DNA of 33,336 bases from an uncultured Bacteroidia bacterium (GTDB taxonomy: Bacteria; Bacteroidota; Bacteroidia; Bacteroidales; UBA932), in assembly GCA_902794005.1 (NCBI GenBank), contig CADBFO010000020.1:1-33336 (forward strand). The letters run 5' to 3'. The notes below the pieces were generated by a model. It saw only the letters and a program-made list of their open reading frames with translations. It was not told the DNA's origin and did no database searches. The translations under genes and the position numbers were made by a program. Shown piece after piece: positions 7,817 to 16,339 of this stretch. Every line of letters begins with the position of its first letter. The stretch's first letter is position 1.

Positions 7817-10308
7817 TGCGCAGTAGAGCCCCGCATACCCTCCTGGCATGGCTGGCGTTTTTGACGGCAGCCGTTTTGCCCCTCCGCGCCCAGCAGAACG
7901 GCCAGGACGGGAAAGTGGTCCTCCTCCACGCCCGGAGCGCCCAGCTCATCGAGCAGGACGGCCAGAGTTTCCGCAAGGTCATCGGCCCGGCACGCTTCCT
8001 TCACAATGACACCTACCTGCTCTGCGACACGGCCCTCTGGAACGTGAACACCAATGTGATTGATGCCATGGGGAACGTGCGCATCATCCAGGACCGCACC
8101 CAGCTCAGCAGCGAAACGCTCCAGTATGTGGTGGACGACAGCATGGCCAAGTTCCGCGGCGCCCTGGTGCAGCTGGAGGACAAAGACCAGAACATCCTGC
8201 GCACGCGCTATCTGGACTACAATACCAAGGATTCCGTGGCCATTTTCCAGGACGGAGCCGCCATGCGGGACAAGGACGGGCAAATCATCGAGAGCCTGTA
8301 CGGCACCTACGATTCCAAGGCCAATCTCTTCGTGTTCAACGACCAGGTGAACATGTACCTGGACACCACCTTCGTGAAGACCTCCCGCCTGGAATACCGG
8401 AGCGACCTTTCCACCGCCTATTTCGGTTATGGTACCGACATGTGGCAGGACGACAAGATGCTCAGCGCCAACGACGGCTGGTACAACCGCAACCTGGAGA
8501 CCTTCTTCTTCCGCCGCAGGGTCCACGTGCTCACCGAAGACCAGGAAACATGGGCCGATTCCCTCTACTACTACCGCACCCGCAACGACGCCGACCTCCG
8601 CGGCCACGTGGAACTGATGGACACCACCCGCAACGTATATGCCCTGGCCGGGCGCTTTGAATACGAAGATTCGCTCTCGCAGGTGCGCATGACGCGGGAT
8701 CCGGCCGTGATGTCCGTGTCGGAGGAGAAAGGGCAGCGGGACACGCTGTACCTGGGCGGAGACCTCATGATTCTGCGCGGCATCCCCCGCTGCGACATTC
8801 CCGAGGCATGGACGAAAGATGCCGAAAAACGGCTCAATGACATCTCCGGAGACCCGGTGATGGAATACCGGAAGAAAGCGGCCGAAGAAGCGGCCAAGGC
8901 GGCTGCAAAGGCGGCGGAAGAAGCCGGAAAGAACAACCCCAACCGTCCGCCGGACAAACCCAAAAAGGGCGGAGAGAAGCCCCAGGGCGAGACCAAGCCG
9001 GCGGCGGCCGACAGCCCGGCGGCGGACACGCTGGCCGCCCAGCCTGCGGACAGCCTCCTGGCATCGGCCCTTCCCGACAGCCTGGCTACGCTGCCGGCCG
9101 TGGATACCCTGCCGCCGCCCAAGGACTCCACCAAAGTCATTTTCATCTGGGTCACCAAGAACGTGCGCATGTTCCGCCGGAACATGCAGATGCGGGCCGA
9201 TTCGCTCACCTACTCCGACCTGGATTCCCTGGCCCGCCTGTACCAGGACCCCATCTTCTTCAATGAAGGCAACCGCCAGTATGCGGCGGACAGCATCTAC
9301 ATGGTCATCAAGGACAAGCAGATGCAGAAAGCCCACCTGCTGTCCAACGCCTTCATCACCATCGAGGAGCAGGAGCATTGCTACGACCAGATCCGGGGAA
9401 CGGAAATGGTGGCCTATTTCGACTCCACCAGCGCCCTCTCCCGCTTTGACGCGCTGGGCGGGGCCTCCTCCATCTTTTATCTGGAAGAGCAAGGGGCCCT
9501 GGCCACGGTGAACAAAGTGGAGTCCAAGATGATTTACGCCACGTTCAAGGACGGGGAACTCAATCAGATTTACTACTACGAGAATCCCAAGAACGACGGT
9601 TATCCCTCCGTACAGATGCCCAAGGAGGACCGCATGCTCAAGGGCTTCCGCTGGGATCCGGACAAGCGCCCCAAATGTCCGAGGGACGTCACCGCCCTGG
9701 TGCCCCGTGCCAGCGAGCGTTTTGCCTACCTGGCCCGCCCGCACACGGAATTCAAACAGACCAACCTCTATTTCCCCGGCCACGTGAACAGGATTTACCG
9801 GGAAATCGCCGTCAGGGACTCCCTGCAGGTGGCCCGGGAACGGGCCCGCCGGGAGGCCGAAGGCATGGCGCCGCTGGACAGCCTGACCGTTCCGGCCGAC
9901 AGTCTGCAAGCCTCCATCGACAGCCTGAAAACGCCGCTGGACAGCCTGAAAGCACCCCTGGACAGCCTGAAGGCGCCCGTTGACAGTCTGAAGGCACCGG
10001 CCGATTCGCTCGCCCCCGTCGCGGAGAAAGCCCTCACGCCGGACGAACTGCGCGCCAAAGAAAATGCAGAGAAGGAAGCCGCCAGAAAAGCCGCCCGGGA
10101 AGCCAAATGGGCCGAGGAGGACCGCCGCTACGAAGAAAAACAGGCCGCCAAGGCCTTGCGGAAACTGGAGAAGGAACGGGCGCGGAAACTCAAGATGCTC
10201 AGGAAACTGGAGAAGAAAGCCCAAAAAGAGCGCCGCATCTTCGAAAGGTACCTGGAAAGGGAGAGAAAGAAAGCACTGAAAAAGAAAAATAAAGAAATCA
10301 AACCATGA
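7816..10308 (+). CDS. OstA/LptA-like organic solvent tolerance protein, N-domain type
   Basis: This is a large (830 residues) exported protein whose body consists of OstA/LptA-type beta-jellyroll strands, seen as repeated phrases such as DTALWNVNTNVIDAMGNVRI, YDSKANLFVFNDQVNM and RTRNDADLRGHVELMD. LptA-like proteins bridge lipopolysaccharide across the periplasm. The Bacteroidota form has this domain but no LptD barrel, and none is visible here. Two low-complexity parts interrupt it. One at residues about 350-436 is rich in A, K, P and DSL. The other at 686-733 repeats DSLKAP-like units and leads into a long, highly charged Lys/Arg/Glu tail that is probably coiled coil (738-829). The start is GTG at 7816, which gives a plausible signal peptide; no ATG is suitable. 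The stop overlaps galE by four bases (ATGA). Confidence 0.85.
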   Translation: MRSRAPHTLLAWLAFLTAAVLPLRAQQNGQDGKVVLLHARSAQLIEQDGQSFRKVIGPARFLHNDTYLLCDTALWNVNTNVIDAMGNVRIIQDRTQLSSETLQYVVDDSMAKFRGALVQLEDKDQNILRTRYLDYNTKDSVAIFQDGAAMRDKDGQIIESLYGTYDSKANLFVFNDQVNMYLDTTFVKTSRLEYRSDLSTAYFGYGTDMWQDDKMLSANDGWYNRNLETFFFRRRVHVLTEDQETWADSLYYYRTRNDADLRGHVELMDTTRNVYALAGRFEYEDSLSQVRMTRDPAVMSVSEEKGQRDTLYLGGDLMILRGIPRCDIPEAWTKDAEKRLNDISGDPVMEYRKKAAEEAAKAAAKAAEEAGKNNPNRPPDKPKKGGEKPQGETKPAAADSPAADTLAAQPADSLLASALPDSLATLPAVDTLPPPKDSTKVIFIWVTKNVRMFRRNMQMRADSLTYSDLDSLARLYQDPIFFNEGNRQYAADSIYMVIKDKQMQKAHLLSNAFITIEEQEHCYDQIRGTEMVAYFDSTSALSRFDALGGASSIFYLEEQGALATVNKVESKMIYATFKDGELNQIYYYENPKNDGYPSVQMPKEDRMLKGFRWDPDKRPKCPRDVTALVPRASERFAYLARPHTEFKQTNLYFPGHVNRIYREIAVRDSLQVARERARREAEGMAPLDSLTVPADSLQASIDSLKTPLDSLKAPLDSLKAPVDSLKAPADSLAPVAEKALTPDELRAKENAEKEAARKAAREAKWAEEDRRYEEKQAAKALRKLEKERARKLKMLRKLEKKAQKERRIFERYLERERKKALKKKNKEIKP

Positions 10309-11330
10309 AAAAGACTGTTCTTGTATCGGGCGGCGCCGGTTTCATCGGCAGCCATGTTACGGTGGAACTCATCCAGGCCGGTTATGATGTGGTGGTGGCC
10401 GACAATTTCTCCAACTGCGACCGCACCGGCTATGAGGGAGTGAAAAAGATTACCGGCCGGGAGGATATTCCGCTGGAAGTGATGGATTTCTGCGACATGA
10501 AGGCCGTGGAAGCCCTTTTCGGGAAGTATCCCATCGATGCCGTCATCCACTTCGCCGCCTACAAGGCCGTGGGAGAATCCGTGGCGCAGCCGCTCAAGTA
10601 CTACAAGAACAACCTCAGCAGCTTCCTCAACGTACTGGAGGCGGCGCAGAAAAAGGGCAGTTTCGTGCTCTTCTCCTCATCGGCCACCGTCTATGGAGAG
10701 CCGGACAGCGTGCCCGTAACGGAAGCCACGCCCCGCAAGCCCGCCACGTCCCCTTACGGCAACACCAAGACCATCTGCGAGGACATTCTGCACGATACGG
10801 TGAAAGCCTCGGAAGGCAGGCTCAAGGGCATTCTGCTGCGGTATTTCAACCCCATCGGCGCCCATCCCAGCGCCCTCATCGGAGAGCTGCCCCGCGGCGT
10901 TCCCAACAACCTGGTTCCCTTCATCACCCAGACGGCCATCGGCAAGCGGGAGTGCCTGCGCATTTTCGGCAACGACTACCCCACGCCCGACGGCACCTGC
11001 CTGAGGGACTACATTGACATTGTGGACCTGGCCAAGGCGCATGTCTATGCCGTAGGCCGCATGGTGGAAGGCAGGATGAAGCAGGACTGCGAGGTGTTCA
11101 ACGTGGGCACCGGCCGCCCCGTGAGCGTGCTGGAACTGGTGAACGCGTTTGAGAAAGTGAACGGCGTCAAGCTCAACTACAAGTTTGCCCCGCGCCGCGC
11201 CGGGGACGTCACCGCCATCTGGGCCGACCCCACCCTGGCCAATACCGAAATGGGCTGGAAGGCCACGCGCACGGTGGAACAGACGCTCAAGTCCGCCTGG
11301 GAGTGGGAGAAACACCTGGCAGGGAAATAA
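10305..11330 (+). CDS. galE: UDP-glucose 4-epimerase
   Basis: This cytoplasmic SDR-family enzyme interconverts UDP-glucose and UDP-galactose (possibly also the N-acetyl forms) for the Leloir pathway and for polysaccharide precursors. Its 341 residues are standard. The NAD-binding motif GGAGFIGSH is at residues 9-17. SSSATVYGEP contains the catalytic Ser/Thr, and the YxxxK pair is Y151 and K155 in SPYGNTK. LRYFNPIGAHPSALIGE and the RAGDV segment near the C-terminus are typical GalE signatures. Placement at the end of the foldase/OstA-like operon, with a four-base overlap, suggests it supplies sugars for surface glycans or LPS. The gene converges on the response-regulator gene with only 7 bases between the stops. 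Confidence 0.95.
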   Translation: MKKTVLVSGGAGFIGSHVTVELIQAGYDVVVADNFSNCDRTGYEGVKKITGREDIPLEVMDFCDMKAVEALFGKYPIDAVIHFAAYKAVGESVAQPLKYYKNNLSSFLNVLEAAQKKGSFVLFSSSATVYGEPDSVPVTEATPRKPATSPYGNTKTICEDILHDTVKASEGRLKGILLRYFNPIGAHPSALIGELPRGVPNNLVPFITQTAIGKRECLRIFGNDYPTPDGTCLRDYIDIVDLAKAHVYAVGRMVEGRMKQDCEVFNVGTGRPVSVLELVNAFEKVNGVKLNYKFAPRRAGDVTAIWADPTLANTEMGWKATRTVEQTLKSAWEWEKHLAGK

Positions 11331-11337
11331 GCCTTTC

Positions 11338-12033
11338 TCAGGACTTGGATTGTAACCAGGTACGAAAAGCGGCCCGGTAGCTTTCGCTGACGGGAAGGGA
11401 AACGCCTTCCAATTCCAAGGAAGTGGCGCTGGCGCTGCGGATGCGGGACAGATTGACGATATAGGAACGGTGAATGCGCATGAAACGCTCCGGGGGCAGC
11501 TGTTCCATCAGGCGTTTCAGGCTGTACAGCACCACAAGCGGGGTATCCTGGGTGTCCAGCCAGATTTTCACATACTCACTCATGCTTTCGATGTAACGGA
11601 TGCTGTCCCAGCGAACGTTCACGGTTTTGTAATCGGTTTTGACGTGCAGCACGCCGGGCTCGCCCTGCCGGGCAGCCTGTTCCACCTCCAGGATGTGCCG
11701 GACCCGCAGGACGGCCTGGCGGAAATCCTCCAGGGAGAAGGGTTTCAGCAAATAGTCCACGGCATGAACCCGGAAGCCCTCTACGGCATATCCGGCATAC
11801 GCCGTGGTGAAAACCACCAGCGGCGGACGGACCAGGGAGCGAACCAGGTCGATCCCGTTCACATCCGGCATGTTGATGTCCACGAACAGCACGTCGGCCT
11901 GCTCCACATAAGGAAGGGCGGCCGACGCCGAGGTGCAGGCGGCCAGCACTTCCAGGCCCTCCGTCCTGGAGGCATACGATTCCAACTGCCGCAGGGCAAG
12001 GGGTTCGTCGTCCAGCAAAACGGCTTTTATCAT
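11338..12033 (-). CDS. LytTR-family response regulator
   Basis: This is a two-component regulator of 231 residues. The receiver domain begins MIKAVLLDDEPLALRQLE, with the acidic pair D8/D9, phosphoacceptor D52 in FVDINMPD and the conserved K in YLLKPF. The C-terminal LytTR DNA-binding domain shows VNVRWDSIRYIESMSEYVKIW and FMRIHRSYIVNLSRI. The frame is open further upstream, but the extra residues are low-quality sequence overlapping the kinase gene. The ATG at 12031-12033 fits the receiver fold exactly and overlaps the kinase stop by four bases (ATGA). Kinase and regulator therefore form one transcript. Target promoters are not identifiable from this window; the divergent GH28 gene is one candidate by position only. 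Confidence 0.93.
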   Translation of the reverse strand: MIKAVLLDDEPLALRQLESYASRTEGLEVLAACTSASAALPYVEQADVLFVDINMPDVNGIDLVRSLVRPPLVVFTTAYAGYAVEGFRVHAVDYLLKPFSLEDFRQAVLRVRHILEVEQAARQGEPGVLHVKTDYKTVNVRWDSIRYIESMSEYVKIWLDTQDTPLVVLYSLKRLMEQLPPERFMRIHRSYIVNLSRIRSASATSLELEGVSLPVSESYRAAFRTWLQSKS

Positions 12034-13115
12034 ATCCGGTCCTCCCTTGCCGGCATACGCAGGCGTACATCGTAAACTTTCGCGGTCTCCTCTATCTCCA
12101 GTGAATAGCGGGCACCGTACAGCAGATCCAGACGCTTGCGGATGTTGTCCAGGCCCAGGCCGTGTTCCGCATCGTCCTTGGCCAGGTGCCGGCTGTTTAC
12201 ACACTTGAAACAGACGGAACCGTCGTGAACGGCCACCGAGATATGGATAAAGGATTTCTCCTCGTAACTGACCCCATGCTTGAAGGCATTTTCCGCAAAG
12301 GAGGCCAGCAGAAGCGGAGGCACATGGGCGTCTTCCGGAATGTCTTCCTGAATATCCAGCACCACATCCACGAAATCCGGATAGCGCAGGCGCATCAGGG
12401 AAACATAATGTCCCAGATACTCCGTTTCCCGGGAAAGGGATATGGTGGGCGCCTGGCCCTCATAGAGCACGATCCGCATCAGCTTGGAGAACACCTCGAT
12501 GCTTTCCCGGGCCTTTTCCGGGTCGATATCCACCAGCGCGTGGATATTGTTGAGCGTGTTCATGAAAAAGTGCGGATTAATCTGATACCGAAGCGTTTCC
12601 AGTTGCTGATGCAGGCTCTGCTCCTTCAGTTCCTGCAGCTTCTGCTCACTGCGGATATTCCGGAAAAAGGCTTTCACGCCCAGGTTCGCCAGCACCACCA
12701 GCATCCCCATAATCACCTTCATCACCTCCGGGGTGACCGGCCGGGGGCGTCCCGGCGGAGCGGAATGGAAGCCCTCGGGCCATTCCGGAGGAGGCGGACC
12801 GCCCCCCGCCATCTCAGGCGGCCGGTTTCCGCCGAGAAAGCAATACACGGCAAAAACCACAAGCAGGGTGAACGTAACGGCCAGATAGGGCCAGATTCTC
12901 CGCTGCTTCAGGAAGGGAGCCGCCAGGTGGTTGTGCAGGACAAACAGCAGCAGGAAAGGCAGGATGCCGCCCCAGACAGACAGGATGTCCTGCCAGGACA
13001 GTTTTTCATCGGTGCCGGAAAGCACGGATACCGACAGCACCAGGGGAACCAGTGCAAACACCAGCCCCCAAACGGCCGCGTACAGCCACAGCTCTCTTTT
13101 GTACATTGTATCCAT
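12030..13115 (-). CDS. Sensor histidine kinase, LytS/YehU type (His_kinase family)
   Basis: This is an inner-membrane sensor paired with the LytTR regulator. It has about four hydrophobic segments (starting YAAVWGLVFALVPLVLSVSV, ILPFLLLFVLHNHL, YLAVTFTLLVVFAVYCFL, then VIMGMLVVLANLGVKAFF after a Pro/Gly-rich stretch PPEMAGGGPPPPEWP). A coiled-coil linker (SEQKLQELKEQSLHQQLETL) leads to the phosphoacceptor His in YQINPHFFMNTLNNIHALV. The ATPase shows ENAFKHGVSYEE and GLGLDNIRKRLDLLYG. The open frame extends to 13169, but the ATG at 13115 (MDTMYKREL) or 13106 (MYKREL) fits better, because a -7 box lies at 13121-13128. With 13115 the message would be leaderless. The signal sensed is unknown, and no large periplasmic sensor domain is seen. 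Confidence 0.9.
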   Translation of the reverse strand: MDTMYKRELWLYAAVWGLVFALVPLVLSVSVLSGTDEKLSWQDILSVWGGILPFLLLFVLHNHLAAPFLKQRRIWPYLAVTFTLLVVFAVYCFLGGNRPPEMAGGGPPPPEWPEGFHSAPPGRPRPVTPEVMKVIMGMLVVLANLGVKAFFRNIRSEQKLQELKEQSLHQQLETLRYQINPHFFMNTLNNIHALVDIDPEKARESIEVFSKLMRIVLYEGQAPTISLSRETEYLGHYVSLMRLRYPDFVDVVLDIQEDIPEDAHVPPLLLASFAENAFKHGVSYEEKSFIHISVAVHDGSVCFKCVNSRHLAKDDAEHGLGLDNIRKRLDLLYGARYSLEIEETAKVYDVRLRMPAREDRI

Positions 13116-13116
13116 C

Positions 13117-13148
13117 TTCGCAAAAATACAAAAAATTATGTAACTTTG
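13117..13148 (+). promoter_or_regulatory. Likely promoter of the GH28 gene, overlapping the kinase promoter
   Basis: TAACTTTG at 13141-13148 matches the -7 consensus, and TTCG at 13117-13120, one mismatch from TTTG, lies 20 bases upstream. The ATG at 13171 follows after 22 bases. The opposing kinase -7 box lies within this spacer, so the two promoters occupy the same DNA. Confidence 0.55.
13121..13128 (-). promoter_or_regulatory. Likely -7 box of the histidine kinase promoter
   Basis: Read on the minus strand this is TATTTTTG, matching TAnnTTTG. It lies 5 bases before the ATG at 13115. No good TTTG is found 19-21 bases further upstream, so the match rests on one element. Confidence 0.45.
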
Positions 13149-13170
13149 TGTTTTGTTCAATGGTTTCATT

Positions 13171-14526
13171 ATGAAACGACTAACGATTCTGATTACCCTC
13201 TTCTGCCTGGCCCTGCTCCCCCTGCTGGCCCAGCCCGCTCCGGTTCAGATACCGGACCACAGCGTCAACCTGAAAGACTTTGGCGCCGTGCCGGACGGGC
13301 AGACCCTCAACACAGAGGCGTTTGAAAAAGCGATATCGGCCCTCAACAAAAAGGGAGGCGGCCGCCTTGTGGTGCCGGAAGGCCTGTGGCTCACCGGTCC
13401 CATCAGCCTGAAAAACTGCATCGACCTTCACCTGGAAAGAGGCGCGCTGGTCCTGTTCTCGCCGGACAAGACCCTGTACCTGAAAGACGGCTCCGTGAGG
13501 CCGGCCATATCGGCCAGCAAACGGCACGACGTGAGCATTTCCGGCGAAGGCATCCTGGATGGGAACGGCGGCTTCTGGCGGCCGGTCAAGCGCGGAAAGG
13601 TGAGCGACGTGGAGTGGAAGGAATACCTGAAAAAAGGCGGCGAGGTCACCGAAGACGGCAGCCTGTGGTATGCCTACAACCTGAAAGGGTATGAAAACAT
13701 CGGCCCGGATGCCCGGACGCAGGAAAAGATGCGCACCCATCTGGTCCGGTTCACCGACTGCGAACGGGTGAGCGTGACGGGGGTCACTCTCCAGAACGCG
13801 CCCAAATTCCACCTGGTGCCCTCCCGCTGCAAGGACGTCACCATTGAAGACGTCACGGTCCGATGCCCCTGGAACGCGCAGAACGGCGACGGAATCGACC
13901 TGATGAGCTGCCAGCGGGTGGTGGTCCGCGGCTGCACCGTGGACGTGGGCGACGACGGCATCTGCCTCAAGGCCGGAGCCGGGGCGGAAGGCGTAAAGGA
14001 CGGCCCATGCAAAGACATCCTCATCGAATACAATACCGTTTACCATGCCCATGGCGGCTTTGTGATCGGCTCTGAATTCTGCGGCGGCATGGAAAACATC
14101 ACCGTACGGCACAACACCTTTTCCGGCACCGACACCGGCCTGCGTTTCAAAAGCGCCCCGGAGCGCGGCGGCACCACGCGGAATCTCCGCATCAGCGACA
14201 TCGTAATGAACGATATCCGGGACGAGGCCATCGTGTTCGAAACCACCTATGCCGACCGCCCGGCGGGCTATGAAAACAACCAGGCCGCCCGGACGCAGGC
14301 CTTCCTGCCCGACTTCCAGGACATCGTAATGGAGCGCATCACCGTCTGGGGCGCCGCCACCGGCATCCGTGCCAAAGGCAATCTTCAGATGATCCATGAC
14401 ATCACCGTCAAAGACGCCGTGCTGTATGTACGCAAGGCCACGGATATCGATGACGATCGGATGATTGCCCTGGAAAACGTGCGCCTGGTCCAGTTCGCTG
14501 AGAAAAAACCGGCATTCGCTGAATAA
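13171..14526 (+). CDS. GH28-family glycoside hydrolase (polygalacturonase-like), secreted
   Basis: This is a pectin-active type of enzyme that hydrolyses galacturonan or rhamnogalacturonan linkages. It has 451 residues with a Sec signal peptide (MKRLTILITLFCLALLPLLAQ). The N-terminal pectate-lyase-like entry VNLKDFGAVPDGQTLNTEAFEKAI is classic. All four GH28 active-site blocks of the right-handed beta-helix are visible: D240 in QNGDGIDLM, D261-D262 in VGDDGICLK, H294 in AHGGFVIGSE, and R325-F-K327 in GLRFKS. The enzyme should be catalytically competent. The frame is open to a TTG at 13153, but the ATG at 13171 starts the signal peptide. It stands alone between a two-component system and the DUF4353-VTC cluster, with no other pectin genes adjacent, so it is not in a compact polysaccharide utilisation locus. 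Confidence 0.92.
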   Translation: MKRLTILITLFCLALLPLLAQPAPVQIPDHSVNLKDFGAVPDGQTLNTEAFEKAISALNKKGGGRLVVPEGLWLTGPISLKNCIDLHLERGALVLFSPDKTLYLKDGSVRPAISASKRHDVSISGEGILDGNGGFWRPVKRGKVSDVEWKEYLKKGGEVTEDGSLWYAYNLKGYENIGPDARTQEKMRTHLVRFTDCERVSVTGVTLQNAPKFHLVPSRCKDVTIEDVTVRCPWNAQNGDGIDLMSCQRVVVRGCTVDVGDDGICLKAGAGAEGVKDGPCKDILIEYNTVYHAHGGFVIGSEFCGGMENITVRHNTFSGTDTGLRFKSAPERGGTTRNLRISDIVMNDIRDEAIVFETTYADRPAGYENNQAARTQAFLPDFQDIVMERITVWGAATGIRAKGNLQMIHDITVKDAVLYVRKATDIDDDRMIALENVRLVQFAEKKPAFAE

Positions 14527-14550
14527 AGCACGGAACGGCCGCAGATTTGA

Positions 14551-14579
14551 TTGAACACATCCTGAAAAGTATGTGTCAA
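14551..14579. other. Interrupted inverted repeat ahead of the carbohydrate-binding lipoprotein gene
   Basis: Arms TTGAACACAT (14551-14560) and ATGTGTCAA (14571-14579) pair over nine positions with one bulged base, around a 10-base loop. It lies between the GH28 stop and the ATG at 14596. There is no T-run after it, so it is more likely an operator or a chance hairpin than a terminator. A weak promoter (TTTG at 14546, then TATGTGTC 20 bases on) overlaps it. Confidence 0.3.
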
Positions 14580-14595
14580 CTAAAATCTTACGGCC

Positions 14596-16326
14596 ATGAA
14601 GAAGATATTTTTATTGCCCTTCTGCGTGCTGGCGGCATGCGCGGGCTGCAGCAAAGACAACATCTTTAACGACGGGAGCGAAGAGTTATACGGCGGCGGC
14701 AGCACATCGGGTGTTACCGGCGCAACCACCATTGCGGTTTCGACGGATGAAGAAGACCTCATCTCCCGCACCAACTTCGACCGCACCATTTCCATCACTT
14801 TCAACGACGGCGGCGCAGCCTCAGTGAGCGGCGACGCCAACGGCATCGTGAAAGTGAATGGCAACCAAGTCACGGCCGACAACACCGCCACCTCCGAAAA
14901 AGTGAAGTACGAACTCTCGGGCTCCACTTCCAACGGTTTCTTCAAACTCTACTCCAATAACAAGCAGGCCATTGTCCTGAACAGCGTCTCCATCACCAAT
15001 CCGGGCGGAGCCGCCATCAACAACCAGGGCAAGAAACGCTGCTTTGTAGTAGTGAACGGAAGCAGTACCCTGGCCGATGGTTCCTCGTACACGCAAACAC
15101 CTGAAAATGAAGACGAAAAAGCTGTTTTCTTCTCAGAAGGCCAACTCATCTTCAGCGGGGAGGGCACGCTTACCGTAACCGCAAAGGGCAAATCCGGCAT
15201 CACCTCCGACGACTATCTGCATTTTATGGCCTCCCCCACCGTCAAGGTCACTTCCAGCGCCGGACATGCCGTGCGCGGCAAAGACGCCGTCATCGTCAGT
15301 GACGGCGTGCTGGAAGCCATCGCCACCAAAGCCATGAAAAAGGGCGTGGCCTCCGACAGCCTGGTGCTCTTCAACGGCGGCAAGACCACCATCGCCGTAA
15401 GCGGCGGCACCGCCTATGACGACGACGACCAGGAATACAAGGCATCGGCCGGCGTCAAGGCCGACCAGCTCTTTGTCATGAACGCCGGCACGCTTACGGT
15501 AACCAGCTCCGGCTCGGGCGGAAAAGGCATCAGCGGAGACGGGCCGGCCTATTTCCAGGGCGGAAGCGTGAACGTGACCGTAACGGGCAGCAACTATGGC
15601 CAGTCCAACTCCTCCAGCGACAGTTCCAAGAGCGCCAAGGGCATCAAGTTCGACGGCGACATCTACATCAGCGGCGGCAGCGTATCGGCCAAAGCCTCCA
15701 ACCACGAGGGCATCGAGTCCAAGGGCAAGATTGAAATCACCGGCGGCAGCGTGTATGCCCAGTCCAAGGACGACGCCATCAACAGCGCCGGCATGCTGGC
15801 CATCACCGGCGGCAGCGTGTGCGCCTATTCCACCGGCAACGACGGCATCGACGCCAACGGCAACCTCTATATCGAAGGCGGCGTGGTCTATGCCATCGGC
15901 AGCGGCGGGGCCGAAAATGCCATCGATGCCAACACCGAAGGCGGCTTCCGACTGTACGTGAACGGCGGCGTGCTGTTTACCCTCGGCATCCTGGAAAACG
16001 GCGCGCAGTTGAGCCAGAACTGCTATCAGGCCTCTTCCTGGAGCAAGAACACCTGGTATTCCCTCTCGGTGGGCAATGACACCTGGTGCTTCAAGACTCC
16101 TTCCGGCGGCGGCACCGGCCTGGTGGTTTCCGCTTCCTCCCAACCCACCCTCCTTTCCGGCGTAACGCCTTCCGGCGGCACCTCCGTCTTTGACGGTATG
16201 GGCGTACTGGAGGGTTCCGCTTCCGGTGGCACCGCCGTGAGCCTGAGCACCTACAGCAGCGGCTCCGGCATGGGTGGTCCCGGCGGCATGGGCGGTCCCG
16301 GCATGGGTGGCGGAAGAGGCTGGTAA
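14596..16326 (+). CDS. Carbohydrate-binding domain-containing lipoprotein (DUF4353-like)
   Basis: This is a predicted surface or periplasmic lipoprotein of 576 residues. The signal has lipobox-like sites at Cys15 (LAAC) and Cys18 (CAGC). From about residue 100 on, the chain is a series of parallel-beta-helix-like repeats with phrases such as LTVTAKGKSGITSDDYLHF, GGSVSAKASNHEGIESKGKIE, GGSVYAQSKDDAINSAG and GGSVCAYSTGNDGIDANGN. This GGSV...A...GI...G pattern marks the DUF4353 carbohydrate-binding group. The C-terminus is rich in Gly and Met (GGPGGMGGPGMGGGRGW). Proteins of this type are recurrent neighbours of VTC polymerase and DUF4956 genes, as here. The ligand is unknown, and the binding role is inferred from the family name and repeat fold. 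Confidence 0.82.
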   Translation: MKKIFLLPFCVLAACAGCSKDNIFNDGSEELYGGGSTSGVTGATTIAVSTDEEDLISRTNFDRTISITFNDGGAASVSGDANGIVKVNGNQVTADNTATSEKVKYELSGSTSNGFFKLYSNNKQAIVLNSVSITNPGGAAINNQGKKRCFVVVNGSSTLADGSSYTQTPENEDEKAVFFSEGQLIFSGEGTLTVTAKGKSGITSDDYLHFMASPTVKVTSSAGHAVRGKDAVIVSDGVLEAIATKAMKKGVASDSLVLFNGGKTTIAVSGGTAYDDDDQEYKASAGVKADQLFVMNAGTLTVTSSGSGGKGISGDGPAYFQGGSVNVTVTGSNYGQSNSSSDSSKSAKGIKFDGDIYISGGSVSAKASNHEGIESKGKIEITGGSVYAQSKDDAINSAGMLAITGGSVCAYSTGNDGIDANGNLYIEGGVVYAIGSGGAENAIDANTEGGFRLYVNGGVLFTLGILENGAQLSQNCYQASSWSKNTWYSLSVGNDTWCFKTPSGGGTGLVVSASSQPTLLSGVTPSGGTSVFDGMGVLEGSASGGTAVSLSTYSSGSGMGGPGGMGGPGMGGGRGW

Positions 16327-16339
16327 AAAAACGTCTGCC

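Noticed and set aside
7747-10224. Minus-strand frame of 825 codons opposite the OstA-like gene
   Set aside because: It is an antisense shadow of a GC-biased gene, with low-complexity V/G/H/Q-rich translation and no domain.
12034-12204. Longer N-terminus for the LytTR regulator
   Set aside because: The extra 57 residues precede the receiver domain, lie inside the kinase gene and resemble no domain; the ATG at 12033 overlaps the kinase stop in the usual ATGA fashion.
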